Below the pieces are notes generated by a model. The model was given only the letters and a program-made list of their open reading frames with translations. It had not been told where the DNA came from and searched no databases. DNA of 64,000 nt from Adhaeribacter soli. GTDB taxonomy: Bacteria > Bacteroidota > Bacteroidia > Cytophagales > Hymenobacteraceae. The position numbers and the translations under genes are program-made. Positions 18,839 through 27,811 of this stretch are shown one piece after another (position 1 is the first letter of the stretch; every line of letters starts with the position of its first letter). Location of the stretch: positions 372,001-436,000 of the forward strand of contig NZ_VTWT01000003.1 of assembly GCF_008727925.1 (NCBI RefSeq), written 5' to 3'.

Positions 18839-19540
18839 ATGAGACCTTTAAACGCTTCCGCCAGACATTTCCTGGTGCAGAAACTGCGCCTTTCCAACAA
18901 GGAAGCAACTGCCCTTATTTTAGCGAAACGCTTCCTGGTGAACGGCCAGCCTGCGCAACTCAACCAGCCTTTGCAGCCCGAAGACGAAGTAAGCTTAGAC
19001 GGCAAAATCCTGAAGGAAGCGCAGCAGTTCCATTACCTCGCCTACTACAAACCGCGCGGCATCGAAACTACTTTAAATGAAGCAATCCCCGATAATTTAA
19101 CCCAGGCCCTGAACTTCCCGGTACGCGTGTACCCCATTGGTCGCCTCGACAAGGATTCGGAAGGTTTACTGCTGCTCACTAACGACGGTTCCATTTTCGA
19201 CAAAATCCTGCACAGCGAACAAAAACAGGAAAAGGAATACGTGGTGCGGGTAGATAAACCGTTGACTTCGGAAGTTATTTCTGCGCTGGCTTCCGGGGTG
19301 GAAATTATGGGGAAGAAAACCCGTCCGGCGGAGGTGAAGCAGCTTGATGAGTTTACGTTCAATATTATTCTCACCCAGGGCCTGAACCGGCAGATCCGGA
19401 GGATGTGCTATAAACTGGGGTATGAGGTTTTAGAGCTGAAACGGGTTCGGATTGTGCATGTGGAGTTAGGGGGTTTGCAGGTTGGGGAATGGCGGGAGTT
19501 GGGGAAGGAGGAAGTTGCGGGATTGAAGAGTTTGGTTTGA
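18839..19540 (+). CDS. rluF: 23S rRNA pseudouridine synthase, RluF-like
   Basis: The 233-residue protein has an N-terminal S4 RNA-binding domain (about residues 5-55, ARHFLVQKLRLSNKEATALI), then the RsuA/RluB/E/F-type catalytic domain. The motif GRLDKDSEGLLLLTNDG carries the nucleophilic Asp near residue 104, and the GLNRQIRRMCYKLGYEV motif is the family's closing signature. RluF isomerises uridine 2604 of 23S rRNA (E. coli numbering). YYKPRGIETT fits the RluF branch, though RluB/RluE cannot be wholly excluded without an alignment. It is monocistronic, and its 3' end is followed within 66 bases by the next small gene. Confidence 0.88.
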   Translation: MRPLNASARHFLVQKLRLSNKEATALILAKRFLVNGQPAQLNQPLQPEDEVSLDGKILKEAQQFHYLAYYKPRGIETTLNEAIPDNLTQALNFPVRVYPIGRLDKDSEGLLLLTNDGSIFDKILHSEQKQEKEYVVRVDKPLTSEVISALASGVEIMGKKTRPAEVKQLDEFTFNIILTQGLNRQIRRMCYKLGYEVLELKRVRIVHVELGGLQVGEWRELGKEEVAGLKSLV

Positions 19541-19605
19541 CAATCTCATTCTCCAACAACTGGCTAATTTATTGGTTATACACTTCTAACCCAGAAGCTA
19601 TACCT

Positions 19606-19869
19606 ATGAACAAGCTACTCAAAACCGAACTGGATTTCCAAGCCGGAAGAGGCACTTTAAAAGCAGAAGCCATCGGGGCATTTTCCGCCGGAGCTTTTGC
19701 GGCCGGCGCGATGGCAGTTGGGGCTTTAGCTGTTGGTGCCCTAGCGATTGGCAGTATGGTTATTGCCCGCATGGGAATTAACCTGGCGCGCATCCGGAAA
19801 CTGACTATTGATGAATTGACGGTGAAACGGTTGCGGGTTGAGGAGGAGTTGGTTAGGCCGGGAAAGTAG
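19606..19869 (+). CDS. Small Ala/Gly-repeat protein of unknown function
   Basis: I take the Met at 19606 (MNKLLKTELDFQAGRG) as the start; a longer frame reaches back into rluF without good sequence. The 87-residue protein has a core of about 35 residues in a tight five-residue rhythm (AFSAG, AFAAG, AMAVG, ALAVG, ALAIG). It is flanked by a polar head and a basic/acidic tail (KLTIDELTVKRLRVEEELV). The rhythm resembles a short pentapeptide-like beta-helix or a glycine-zipper membrane segment; both readings are inference. No family is recognised. Confidence 0.65.
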   Translation: MNKLLKTELDFQAGRGTLKAEAIGAFSAGAFAAGAMAVGALAVGALAIGSMVIARMGINLARIRKLTIDELTVKRLRVEEELVRPGK

Positions 19870-19871
19870 CC

Positions 19872-20390
19872 TTATTTAAGCCAATCAGGCTTTTCATAAT
19901 AAGATTCAACGATTCCTCGCAAATAGTTGCTGCGTTCATTCCCGGATGTAAAAATAGCTTTAATAAAGCTTTTTAAAATCGCTCGGTTTTGTTTGGAATT
20001 GATAGTTGAGAAGACCTTTAGCTTATCCGGGGTTGCTGGTAATTTAAAATCAGCCGGATTTATATTAGCAGCCTTAGCAGTTTCTAACAACCATGTTTCA
20101 GCAGCTGGACTTAATTGGATTAGGATTTTGCTTTCGTCTTGTTGGTGCTTCAATACGGCAACGCCATATTCTGCTTGCTGCACAGTAAACTCATTCATGT
20201 AAGCAAAGGTCAAATGCTTGTCATTATCGATGCATCCAATTAAAGTTTCAAAAGGCAAATCCTGGAATTTTAAGCTTTTCAAAACTTCATTAACACCATG
20301 CCTATGGGTGTATAGGTGGCTTTGATCATAAAGCAATGTCGAATACAGAAGAGTTTCGGTATAACACTCAGAAAGAAAAAGTACAGACAT
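19872..20390 (-). CDS. Small TOPRIM-like protein, partner of the AAA ATPase
   Basis: The 172-residue protein is not recognised by overall sequence but carries TOPRIM-like signals. The N-terminal hydrophobic strand MSVLFLSE ends in a Glu (residue 8) and is followed by a helix. A second strand, LIGCIDNDK, ends in Asp-Asn-Asp (D55, D57), the DxD arrangement used for metal binding. The middle and C-terminal parts are mixed helix. The gene starts 4 bases after the AAA ATPase stop, so the two form a bicistronic unit. AAA ATPase plus TOPRIM nuclease pairs are known in OLD-like and PARIS-type phage defence; membership of such a system is inference from context. Confidence 0.6.
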   Translation of the reverse strand: MSVLFLSECYTETLLYSTLLYDQSHLYTHRHGVNEVLKSLKFQDLPFETLIGCIDNDKHLTFAYMNEFTVQQAEYGVAVLKHQQDESKILIQLSPAAETWLLETAKAANINPADFKLPATPDKLKVFSTINSKQNRAILKSFIKAIFTSGNERSNYLRGIVESYYEKPDWLK

Positions 20391-20394
20391 ACCC

Positions 20395-21504
20395 TTAACT
20401 GTATTTCTCCAGGTTAAAGAAAATTTCCTCCCGCATATTCTGTACGTTCGCTAACTCTTCTTCCGATAAGGTTCGGATATGCGTCTGATCATCTTGGTAA
20501 CTGCAAACGTGAACGGCAATTTCATCTTTGCCTAATCTCTCCAACAGTGTATCGAAAATGTAAGGACTATGCGTGGTAATGAAGTATTGATTGGAAGTAT
20601 CAGCCGCGATCCGGGAAGCCAGCATTTGCACAAACGGCGGAAAAGAATGCGCTTCAGGCTCTTCGAATAATAAAACTGAATTTTTATTGGAATAAATGGC
20701 TGCTAAATAAAAAGCTAACCGCTGAATGGTGTCGGCAATAGATGTATAAGGGAATGCATAAACTTTAGCGCCTTTCTTCCGCTGAACCTCAAGTTTTCTT
20801 TCTTTTACACGAAGAACAAGTTCTAAATCATTGCTAGCTAAGAGCTGATTTATATTATTATAAAGATCCTCATTTAATTCAAGGATGGTAAATAAGTTGT
20901 CTCCGAAAGGTGGTAATAAAAAATCAGAATATTTATTTTTAAAAGTATCATTTGATTTAAATTCGTACTTTTTTACTAGTTGTCCACCTTTAGGATTTGA
21001 AACAACAAAATTATATCCTGACTGATCACTTTTTTCCTTATATACCCCATTCACATCCATTTTATATTGTAAAGCATTTCCAATCTCATTAAATCTTCTA
21101 TTTCTAGCTAGTTGGCTTTGGATATGCTTTATTAAAGCATTACTTCTACTCTCCTTATCAAGTAAACTTTCAATATAGTCACCAGAAATAGCTTCTAATA
21201 AAAGACTATATATAAATTCTAAAGAATTCACTCCCTGTTGTTCTAAGTAAGCTACACCAACATTAGTTTCAACTTTAATTGTTTCCGAGGAGTCATTCTC
21301 ATAAAATAGGTTTTCAATATCATCATACCGAACATAGCCCCGCATAAATTTTTGAGAGTGCTGGTTTGAAGATAATAAGGATAATGCCTCTAGGACATTG
21401 GACTTTCCAACATTTGGGTAACCAATAAGAAGGTTTACCCGCTTTGTCTTTAAAGAAACGAGTTTTAGAGATTTAAAATTTCTGATTATGAGGTCAGTAA
21501 TCAT
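20395..21504 (-). CDS. AAA family ATPase (OLD/AAA_21-like, SMC-type ABC fold)
   Basis: The 369-residue ATPase begins with the typical MITDLIIRNFKSLK strand and a Walker A of form GYPNVGKSN (residues 28-36). The Walker B/signature helix is SVLLFEEPEAHSFPP (about 277-291), and the ITTHSPYIFD switch histidine lies near residue 310. This is the layout of OLD-type and RecF-like defence ATPases without an in-line nuclease domain. The central third (plus-strand 20850-21350) is strikingly AT-rich compared with rluF and uvrA on either side, which suggests recent acquisition. The next gene, 4 bases downstream, is a TOPRIM-like protein that would supply the missing nuclease. Confidence 0.88.
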   Translation of the reverse strand: MITDLIIRNFKSLKLVSLKTKRVNLLIGYPNVGKSNVLEALSLLSSNQHSQKFMRGYVRYDDIENLFYENDSSETIKVETNVGVAYLEQQGVNSLEFIYSLLLEAISGDYIESLLDKESRSNALIKHIQSQLARNRRFNEIGNALQYKMDVNGVYKEKSDQSGYNFVVSNPKGGQLVKKYEFKSNDTFKNKYSDFLLPPFGDNLFTILELNEDLYNNINQLLASNDLELVLRVKERKLEVQRKKGAKVYAFPYTSIADTIQRLAFYLAAIYSNKNSVLLFEEPEAHSFPPFVQMLASRIAADTSNQYFITTHSPYIFDTLLERLGKDEIAVHVCSYQDDQTHIRTLSEEELANVQNMREEIFFNLEKYS

Positions 21505-21696
21505 AGTAATTCTATATATACTGTATATTTTTCAAATTTACCGGAATTAAATTCACAAGCAATAATTTTAAGACAACTTCCCTCAGACCGCTATCCTCCG
21601 CACCCCAAAATCTCCCTCCCAATTCCGCAACCTAAACCCCTTCAAATCTGTTAGGAAGAGTTACTTAAACCACCTGCAAATCTGCGCGTTTATGCG

Positions 21697-21704
21697 TACC
21701 TTTG
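21697..21704 (+). promoter_or_regulatory. Likely uvrA promoter, -7 box TACCTTTG
   Basis: The octamer is a full match to the Bacteroidota TAnnTTTG element and lies 22 bases before the start codon. A -33 box is not obvious. Confidence 0.5.
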
Positions 21705-21726
21705 CAGATTAATTCTTACCAGATAC

Positions 21727-24600
21727 ATGGCTGACAAAAAGCTTGATCCGGTTGCGGCAACAGGCATAGACGTACCTTTTATTGAAGTGTACGGCGCCCG
21801 CGAGCACAACCTTAAAAATATTTCCCTTACCATTCCGCGCAACCAGCTGGTGGTGTTCACCGGCATCAGCGGCAGCGGCAAATCGTCGCTCGCCTTCGAT
21901 ACCATTTACGCCGAAGGGCAGCGCCGCTACATGGAAACCTTTTCCGCCTATGCCCGCTCCTTTCTGGGCGGACTGGATCGTCCGAACGTCGATAAGATCG
22001 AAGGACTTTCGCCGGTAATTTCCATTGAGCAGAAAACCACGAGCCGCAACCCGCGCTCCACGGTGGGCACCATCACGGAGATCTACGATTTTATGCGCCT
22101 GCTTTATGCGCGTACCGCCGAGGCTTTCAGTTATGTGACCGGCAAAAAAATGATCCGGCAAAGCGACGAGCAGATCGTAAACCACATCCTGGAAAATTTG
22201 AACGGCAAAAAGCTGATCGTGCTGGCGCCGGTGGTAAAAGGCCGGAAAGGCCACTACCGCGAACTCTTCGAGCAGATCCGGAAGATGGGTTTTGTGCGCG
22301 TGCGCGTAGACGGCGAACTGCTGGAGCTGGTCCCGAAAATGCAGCTCGACCGCTACAAAATTCACGACATCGAGATCGTGATCGATAAAATTGTGGTGAA
22401 CGCCGATGATCGTTACCGTTTGTCGAATTCGGTACAGAATGCGCTCACGCACGGCAAAGGTACCATCTTGATTCAGGATGCCGAAACCAACGAAACGCAA
22501 TTCTTCTCCCGCTTTTTAATGGACCCGGAAAGCGGCATCGCCTACGACGATCCGGCCCCGAACACCTTTTCCTTTAACTCCCCGTACGGCGCCTGCCCCA
22601 ACTGCAACGGCCTCGGCGAAATTCAGGAACTGACCGAAGACGCCATTATTCCGGACAAAACCAAAACGATCCGGCAGGGCGCCATTGCCCCGCTCGGTGA
22701 GTACCGCGACCTCTGGATCTTTCACCAGGTAGAAGCCCTGCTGAAGGAATTCAAAGCGAAACTGACCACGCCCATCAAAGACCTGCCGGAAGATGCTTAC
22801 AAAATTCTGCTGTACGGTTTAGACGAAGAGCTGGAAGTTAAAACCAAAAAAGGTACTTACGCGGTAGAGTTCGAAGGCATCGTAAATTTCCTGCGCAAGC
22901 AAATGGAATCCGATTCGGAGAACATTCGTGAATGGATCTCGGAATATACCCGCAAAGTTACCTGTCCGGAATGCAACGGTTTGCGCCTGAAAAAGGAATC
23001 GCTGCACTTCAAGATAGACCAGAAAAATATCGGCGAACTTTCCAATATCACGATCGATAAACTGGCGGCCTGGTTCGAAGGTTTGGAAGATCGGATGAAC
23101 GAACGCCAGAATGTAATTGCGCGCGAACTGCTGAAAGAGATCCGCAAACGCATCGGCTTTTTACTGGATGTCGGTCTGGATTACCTGAGTTTACACCGTT
23201 CCGTGCGTACCCTCTCCGGCGGCGAAAGTCAGCGGATCCGGTTGGCCACGCAGATCGGAACGCAGCTGGTTGGCGTGCTTTACATCATGGATGAACCCAG
23301 CATCGGCCTGCACCAGCGCGACAACGAGAAACTGATCAAAGCGCTGCAAAACCTCCGCGACTTGGGTAACTCCGTAATTGTGGTGGAGCACGACAAAGAC
23401 ATGATCCTGAATGCCGATTACGTGCTCGATATTGGTCCGGGCGCCGGCGTGCATGGCGGACAAATTGTAACTTCCGGAACCCCGGAAGAAATGATGAAGT
23501 CCGGCAGCTTAACCGCCGATTTTTTAAGCGGCCGCAAAGGCATTGAAGTAGACAAAACCAAACGCGAAGGCACCGGTAAAGAACTGAAGCTTTTCGGGGC
23601 AACCGGCAACAATTTAAAGAACGTAACGGTAGCGTTTCCGCTCGGAAAATTCATTGCGGTAACCGGCGTTTCGGGCAGCGGCAAATCCACGCTCATTCAC
23701 GACACACTTTACCCGATCCTGAACCAATTCTTCTTCAACGCCAAACGCGATCCGCTGCCATATAAGAAAATTGAAGGTCTGGAATTTATCGATAAAGTAA
23801 TTGAAGTAGACCAAAGCCCGATCGGAAGAACGCCTCGTTCCAATCCGGCAACGTATACCGGCATGTTCACCGATATCCGGAATTTGTACGCCCAATTACC
23901 GGAGTCGAAGATTCGAGGGTATACCGCCGGCAGATTTTCATTTAACGTAAAAGGCGGCCGCTGCGAAGTCTGCGAAGGCGCCGGTATGCGAACCATCGAA
24001 ATGAACTTCATGCCGGACGTGTACGTGCCCTGCGACGCCTGCAAAGGTAAACGCTACAACCGCGAAACCCTGGAAGTACGCTTCAAAGGCAAATCGATTA
24101 CCGATGTTTTGGAAATGACGGTAGAAAAAGCCGTGGAGTTCTTCGAAAACCAGCCCCGCATTCAGCGCAAAGTGAAAGTGTTGAACGAAGTGGGTTTGGG
24201 TTACATCACGCTGGGCCAACAGGCTACCACACTTTCCGGTGGCGAAGCGCAACGGGTAAAACTAAGCACCGAGCTTTCGAAAAAAGATACCGGCCGCACG
24301 TTCTACATTCTCGATGAACCAACTACCGGTCTTCACTTTCAGGACATTCAGCATTTAAGTGAAGTGCTCCGCAAACTGGTAGACAAAGGCAATACGGTTC
24401 TGATCATTGAGCACAACTTAGACCTGATAAAAGTAGCCGACCACATCATCGATATCGGTCCGGAAGGCGGCGATGCGGGCGGGACGGTAGTAGCGCAAGG
24501 CACGCCGGAAGAAGTTGCCAAAGTGAAAAAAGGCCATACGCCACGGTTTATTAAGGAAGAACTGGCTACGAGTATTTACCGGGAGAAACAGGCTTCTTAA
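21727..24600 (+). CDS. uvrA: Excinuclease ABC subunit UvrA
   Basis: UvrA scans DNA for bulky lesions and loads UvrB in nucleotide excision repair. The 957-residue protein has two ABC ATPase halves. Walker A motifs are GISGSGKSSL (near residue 46) and GVSGSGKSTL; signature motifs are LSGGESQRIRLA and LSGGEAQRVKLS; Walker B motifs are LYIMDEPSIGLHQRD and FYILDEPTTGLHFQD. Zinc-binding CxxC pairs appear as CPNCNGLGE, CPECNGL, CEVCEGAGM and CDACKGKRYN. Length and all motifs are intact. It is monocistronic, divergent from the ATPase/TOPRIM pair, with a terminator at 24629-24659. Confidence 0.98.
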   Translation: MADKKLDPVAATGIDVPFIEVYGAREHNLKNISLTIPRNQLVVFTGISGSGKSSLAFDTIYAEGQRRYMETFSAYARSFLGGLDRPNVDKIEGLSPVISIEQKTTSRNPRSTVGTITEIYDFMRLLYARTAEAFSYVTGKKMIRQSDEQIVNHILENLNGKKLIVLAPVVKGRKGHYRELFEQIRKMGFVRVRVDGELLELVPKMQLDRYKIHDIEIVIDKIVVNADDRYRLSNSVQNALTHGKGTILIQDAETNETQFFSRFLMDPESGIAYDDPAPNTFSFNSPYGACPNCNGLGEIQELTEDAIIPDKTKTIRQGAIAPLGEYRDLWIFHQVEALLKEFKAKLTTPIKDLPEDAYKILLYGLDEELEVKTKKGTYAVEFEGIVNFLRKQMESDSENIREWISEYTRKVTCPECNGLRLKKESLHFKIDQKNIGELSNITIDKLAAWFEGLEDRMNERQNVIARELLKEIRKRIGFLLDVGLDYLSLHRSVRTLSGGESQRIRLATQIGTQLVGVLYIMDEPSIGLHQRDNEKLIKALQNLRDLGNSVIVVEHDKDMILNADYVLDIGPGAGVHGGQIVTSGTPEEMMKSGSLTADFLSGRKGIEVDKTKREGTGKELKLFGATGNNLKNVTVAFPLGKFIAVTGVSGSGKSTLIHDTLYPILNQFFFNAKRDPLPYKKIEGLEFIDKVIEVDQSPIGRTPRSNPATYTGMFTDIRNLYAQLPESKIRGYTAGRFSFNVKGGRCEVCEGAGMRTIEMNFMPDVYVPCDACKGKRYNRETLEVRFKGKSITDVLEMTVEKAVEFFENQPRIQRKVKVLNEVGLGYITLGQQATTLSGGEAQRVKLSTELSKKDTGRTFYILDEPTTGLHFQDIQHLSEVLRKLVDKGNTVLIIEHNLDLIKVADHIIDIGPEGGDAGGTVVAQGTPEEVAKVKKGHTPRFIKEELATSIYREKQAS

Positions 24601-24628
24601 AAACGCTATCTTTTTGCCCTGAAAACCA

Positions 24629-24659
24629 AAGCCGGTCCGGAATAATCCGGCCGGCTTTC
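24629..24659 (+). terminator. Intrinsic terminator of uvrA
   Basis: AAAGCCGG (24629-24636) pairs with CCGGCTTT (24652-24659), with an inner TCCGGA/TCCGG pairing. An AACGCTATC motif lies just before it. Confidence 0.8.
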
Positions 24660-24691
24660 ACTTTTAATCGGTATGCTTTCAGCCCAGGAAG

Positions 24692-25324
24692 TTACTTTTT
24701 AGCATCCAGGTTTTTCATAATTGCCCGGGCTTTGGTAAGATGGTCGCGGAGAGACGGTTCTGTCTGGATAGCATACCGGCGAAGCTCCGGGTCGGTGGCG
24801 TTCTTTATCGCTTCCCCAAAAAGCGCCACGGCTATCTCATGATCCCGGATCATCTGTTCCATGTAACGGCGGTCAAATTTATCACTCCTTATCTGCAACA
24901 GGTTAGCATAAGCATCTTTGTGTTCCGCATTCACGTTTTTCGGGGTATACCATTTTTTTTCGTTGGATAAGTTTATCAGGATGCTGTTGGCGCGTCGGTG
25001 CTCTGCCTGCATCTCTACCCCGTAGTCTTTAACTGCCGGGTCAACCGCCTGATCCTCGGCCAGCAAACTCAGCTCTACTTCTGCCATTCCCATTTCTGCC
25101 GCCTTGGCCACAAAAGCGGTATCTGAAAATGGTCCGTTTTTTATCTGTTGAATAGCTTCTTCGGAAGACAGCCCCGGGTTTACCGGCTCGATCGTGACCT
25201 CCTCTTTAGACGTACTTACAGCAGGCGATACTGAAGCCGGAGCTGAACTGGAACGCTGCGATTCACAGCCCATTTCGCCCAGGCTTATTCCGATTGCCAT
25301 CAGGCCAATTAATCCTCTTTTCAT
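24692..25324 (-). CDS. DUF4142 domain lipoprotein
   Basis: The 210-residue protein has a short signal with a Cys at residue 20 (SLGEMGCESQ), so it is probably a lipoprotein. A Ser/Ala/Pro-rich linker is followed by DUF4142, a ferritin-like four-helix domain: DTAFVAKAAEMGMAEVELS, then the conserved QAEHRRAN and MIRDHEIAVALFGEA segments. His residues at helix ends are conserved in the family. The role is unknown; members are often induced by stress. The gene is monocistronic and convergent with uvrA. Confidence 0.88.
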   Translation of the reverse strand: MKRGLIGLMAIGISLGEMGCESQRSSSAPASVSPAVSTSKEEVTIEPVNPGLSSEEAIQQIKNGPFSDTAFVAKAAEMGMAEVELSLLAEDQAVDPAVKDYGVEMQAEHRRANSILINLSNEKKWYTPKNVNAEHKDAYANLLQIRSDKFDRRYMEQMIRDHEIAVALFGEAIKNATDPELRRYAIQTEPSLRDHLTKARAIMKNLDAKK

Positions 25325-25861
25325 AGTTTACAGATCGGTTTAGCACAAAAACATTTAGGCTGATCCCGCTATTACTTCCGCCTACCATTCTCTTCCGGCT
25401 CTTTTCTTCGGCTTTTTGAATAATAGTTAAATGCAAGGGCAAGGAATTCGGCCGACTATTATAAAGAACAGAATTAGTAGTCCTTGGTTTATTTGATATC
25501 AATACCTGCAATAACCGGCCGGGTAACCCACGCAAGTTGCAGGTTTAAGTGCCGCCGTTTTTGAATTAGCCATAAAGCAGGCTTGCAAAGGCGGAAAATT
25601 CTGAGCAGGTACTGTTTTGTGTGTATTTTAAAGGAGGTTATTGGCTTTGCAGGCAGGGCCTCTATAAACTGAATAACTATTTGCCTGCAGGTTACGGCTT
25701 CGCCTGAACCTGCAGGATGGGAAGAAGTTTTTTAGCGTATCGGTAGATTGGCTACAGATTTCCTGAGTTGTTAATAATAAATCTGCAAATAGTGTAACTG
25801 AAGCTGCAACAAGTCTGCCGGTAACGGCGTCAGGTAGCTGATTAATCTGTGAAAAACTACT
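25325..25861. other. Intergenic stretch with one hairpin
   Basis: No gene is seen in 537 bases between divergent DUF4142 and subtilase genes. The only structure is the hairpin at 25684-25716, related to one at 45890-45922. Confidence 0.55.
25684..25716. repeat. Hairpin repeat with ACGGCTTCGC loop, copy 1
   Basis: CCTGCAGGTT (25684-25693) pairs with AACCTGCAGG (25707-25716) around a loop containing GGCTTCGC. Copy 2 at 45890-45922 has a different outer stem but the same AGGTTACSGCTTCGC core. Confidence 0.6.
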
Positions 25862-27493
25862 ATGAAAAACCTGCTACTCTTACTGGGTGTGACTGCTGCT
25901 GCTTTAACGGCACAGGCGCAAAACCAATACCTGATCACGTTCAAAGACAAAGGTCCGGAAGCGGCCTATTACCGGCAGCATCCGGAAAAGGTGTTGAGCG
26001 AAAGAGCCCTGGCAAGGCGGCAAAAGCATAACGCTCTCTTAAAAGAAGAGGATTTGCCGGTCAGCAATACTTATCTGAAGCAATTGCAGGAAAAAGATAT
26101 CGAAATCCGGCAAAAAAGTAAATGGCTGAATGCGGCTTATATCGAAACTTCCCTGGACAGAAACGATCTCCAAAAGCAATTCCCCGCCATAAAAACCATT
26201 AAAGTTTACGGCAGCAAAACCGAAAAGCCGGCTCCGGCTAAATTCCCGGAAGTCAGAACAAACCAAAGCAATACCCGCCTGAGTTACGGCGCTTCCGCCG
26301 CTCAAATCGATCAGCTGAACCTGGACTGCATGCACGATAAAGGGTATCAGGGAAAAGGCATTTTAATTACCGTAATCGATACCGGGTTCCCGGGCGTGAA
26401 TACCAATGCCGCTTACGATTCTTTGCGCCTGCAAAACCGGATACTGGCTACGCGTAATTTCGTGAGCAAGCCAACCACGGTTTACGGCAGTTATTCGCAC
26501 GGTACCTTCGTGTTTTCTACCATGGCCGCCAACAAACCGGGCGTGTATGTAGGCGCGGCAGCGCAGGCAACTTATGCGCTGGCACTAACGGAAAATATGG
26601 CCTCCGAAACGCATCAGGAAGAACTGAACTGGGCGGCTGCCGCCGAGTGGGCCGATTCTTTGGGAGCGGATATCATTCAGTCTTCGCTTGGGTATAAATT
26701 CTTCGATGCCGGGCAAGGCGATTATGCCGATACGGATCTGGACGGCGATACGCCCATTATTACCCGGGCTGCCGATAAAGCAGCCCAAAAAGGAATGCTG
26801 GTGGTGAGCAGCGCCGGAAATGAGGGAGCAAGCAAACCACCCCGTTCCAACCGTATTAACCCGCCTTGCGACGGCGATTCCGTTCTTTGCGTAGGCAGCG
26901 TAACCAGTGCTAACCAATACAGCTCTTTTTCATCGGTAGGACCAACGGCCGATAACCGGATCAAGCCCGATGTGGTTGCCCGCGGCACCTTTACTCATCA
27001 TTTAAGCGTAGCCGGCGGACCGGCAGCCAGCGACGGGACTTCGGTAGCTGCTCCTTTAATTTCCTCTGTGGCAGCGGCTTTGATTCAAGCCAATCCGGGC
27101 GCTACCAACATGCAGGTTCTCAACGCCATAAAGCAAAGCGCCGACAAATTCAGTAACCCCAATAACCAGTTTGGCTGGGGGCTGCCGGATGCCTGTAAAG
27201 CCGATTCCCTGCTTCGGAACATTATGCACGTTCAAAAGGAAAAAGCTGCCAGACCGGTTAAAGTTTACCCCACCGTTTTCAAAGAGCAGTTAACCCTGGA
27301 AGTTCCGGCCGGGCTGCACCTGCTGCAGGCTGAATTATTTACTGTTACCGGCCAGCGGGTTTTCTTCAGCTATTTAGAGAAGGCTGATAAAATGATCTTG
27401 CATCCGGGGCAAAACCTGCCGAAGGGCTTGTACCTGCTCCGGTTGCAGGATACTGCCGGAAAGATGCTCCAGTATAAGGTGATAAAAGAATAA
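25862..27493 (+). CDS. Secreted subtilisin-like serine protease (S8) with T9SS sorting domain
   Basis: The product has a signal peptide (MKNLLLLLGVTAAALTAQAQ) and a propeptide-like region to about residue 140. The S8 catalytic domain carries Asp173 (ITVIDTGFPG), His213 (SHGTFVFS) and Ser394 (SDGTSVAAPLISS). The oxyanion-hole Asn is in VVSSAGNEG. The last 75 residues form a T9SS type A sorting domain (VKVYPTVFKEQLTLE, LPKGLYLLRLQD). The 543-residue enzyme should degrade proteins outside the cell. It is monocistronic with a strong terminator at 27511-27546. Confidence 0.95.
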   Translation: MKNLLLLLGVTAAALTAQAQNQYLITFKDKGPEAAYYRQHPEKVLSERALARRQKHNALLKEEDLPVSNTYLKQLQEKDIEIRQKSKWLNAAYIETSLDRNDLQKQFPAIKTIKVYGSKTEKPAPAKFPEVRTNQSNTRLSYGASAAQIDQLNLDCMHDKGYQGKGILITVIDTGFPGVNTNAAYDSLRLQNRILATRNFVSKPTTVYGSYSHGTFVFSTMAANKPGVYVGAAAQATYALALTENMASETHQEELNWAAAAEWADSLGADIIQSSLGYKFFDAGQGDYADTDLDGDTPIITRAADKAAQKGMLVVSSAGNEGASKPPRSNRINPPCDGDSVLCVGSVTSANQYSSFSSVGPTADNRIKPDVVARGTFTHHLSVAGGPAASDGTSVAAPLISSVAAALIQANPGATNMQVLNAIKQSADKFSNPNNQFGWGLPDACKADSLLRNIMHVQKEKAARPVKVYPTVFKEQLTLEVPAGLHLLQAELFTVTGQRVFFSYLEKADKMILHPGQNLPKGLYLLRLQDTAGKMLQYKVIKE

Positions 27494-27510
27494 GTTTATA
27501 GTCGCAAATC

Positions 27511-27546
27511 AAAAAAGCTGCAGCCCGTTCAGGTAGCAGCTTTTTT
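27511..27546 (+). terminator. Intrinsic terminator of the subtilase gene
   Basis: AAAAAAGCTGC pairs with GCAGCTTTTTT, followed by further T residues, about 18 bases after the stop. Confidence 0.9.
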
Positions 27547-27687
27547 TTAATAAAATGGTAGCGTTTTCAGAAGGGAAGTTTCATTCTGGCGGATTCTCCC
27601 CCTGAGGGCAGAGTTGGTTCATTCTTAAGATTCTCCCTTGCGCATTTAGAAGGGGGTTAACTACCAGTCAATCGTTGCATAAACCGC

Positions 27688-27771
27688 TCTTTTTGAGGCT
27701 GTCGCTTCACTGATTTAAAAACTTCAGATTATATAAAGGCCAAAGTTATAAACTTAGACCAGCGATTTTGA
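27688..27771. repeat. Dispersed structured repeat (GAGGCTGTCGC element), copy A
   Basis: It matches copy B at 60477-60595 across about 80 bp: TTTTTGAGGCTGTCGC, AACTTCAGATTATATA, and CAAAGTTATAAACTTAGACC in the same order and spacing. The inner hairpin is degraded in this copy. Confidence 0.8.
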
Positions 27772-27811
27772 GAATAAAAACGGCTATAGCGTTTATCAGG
27801 AAAGAGCTGCT

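Larger units (their letters stand above)
27494..27811. other. Convergent intergenic stretch with a dispersed repeat
   Basis: It contains the subtilase terminator, a GGTAGCGTTTT motif (27557-27567), a degenerate CTCCCCCTGAGGGCAGAG segment, and one copy of the dispersed GAGGCTGTCGC element (27688-27771). No gene is supported. Confidence 0.6.

Noticed and set aside
21709-22500. 263-codon minus-strand frame opposite uvrA
   Set aside because: It is a shadow of the uvrA reading frame. Its His/Asp-rich translation is an artefact of codon periodicity.
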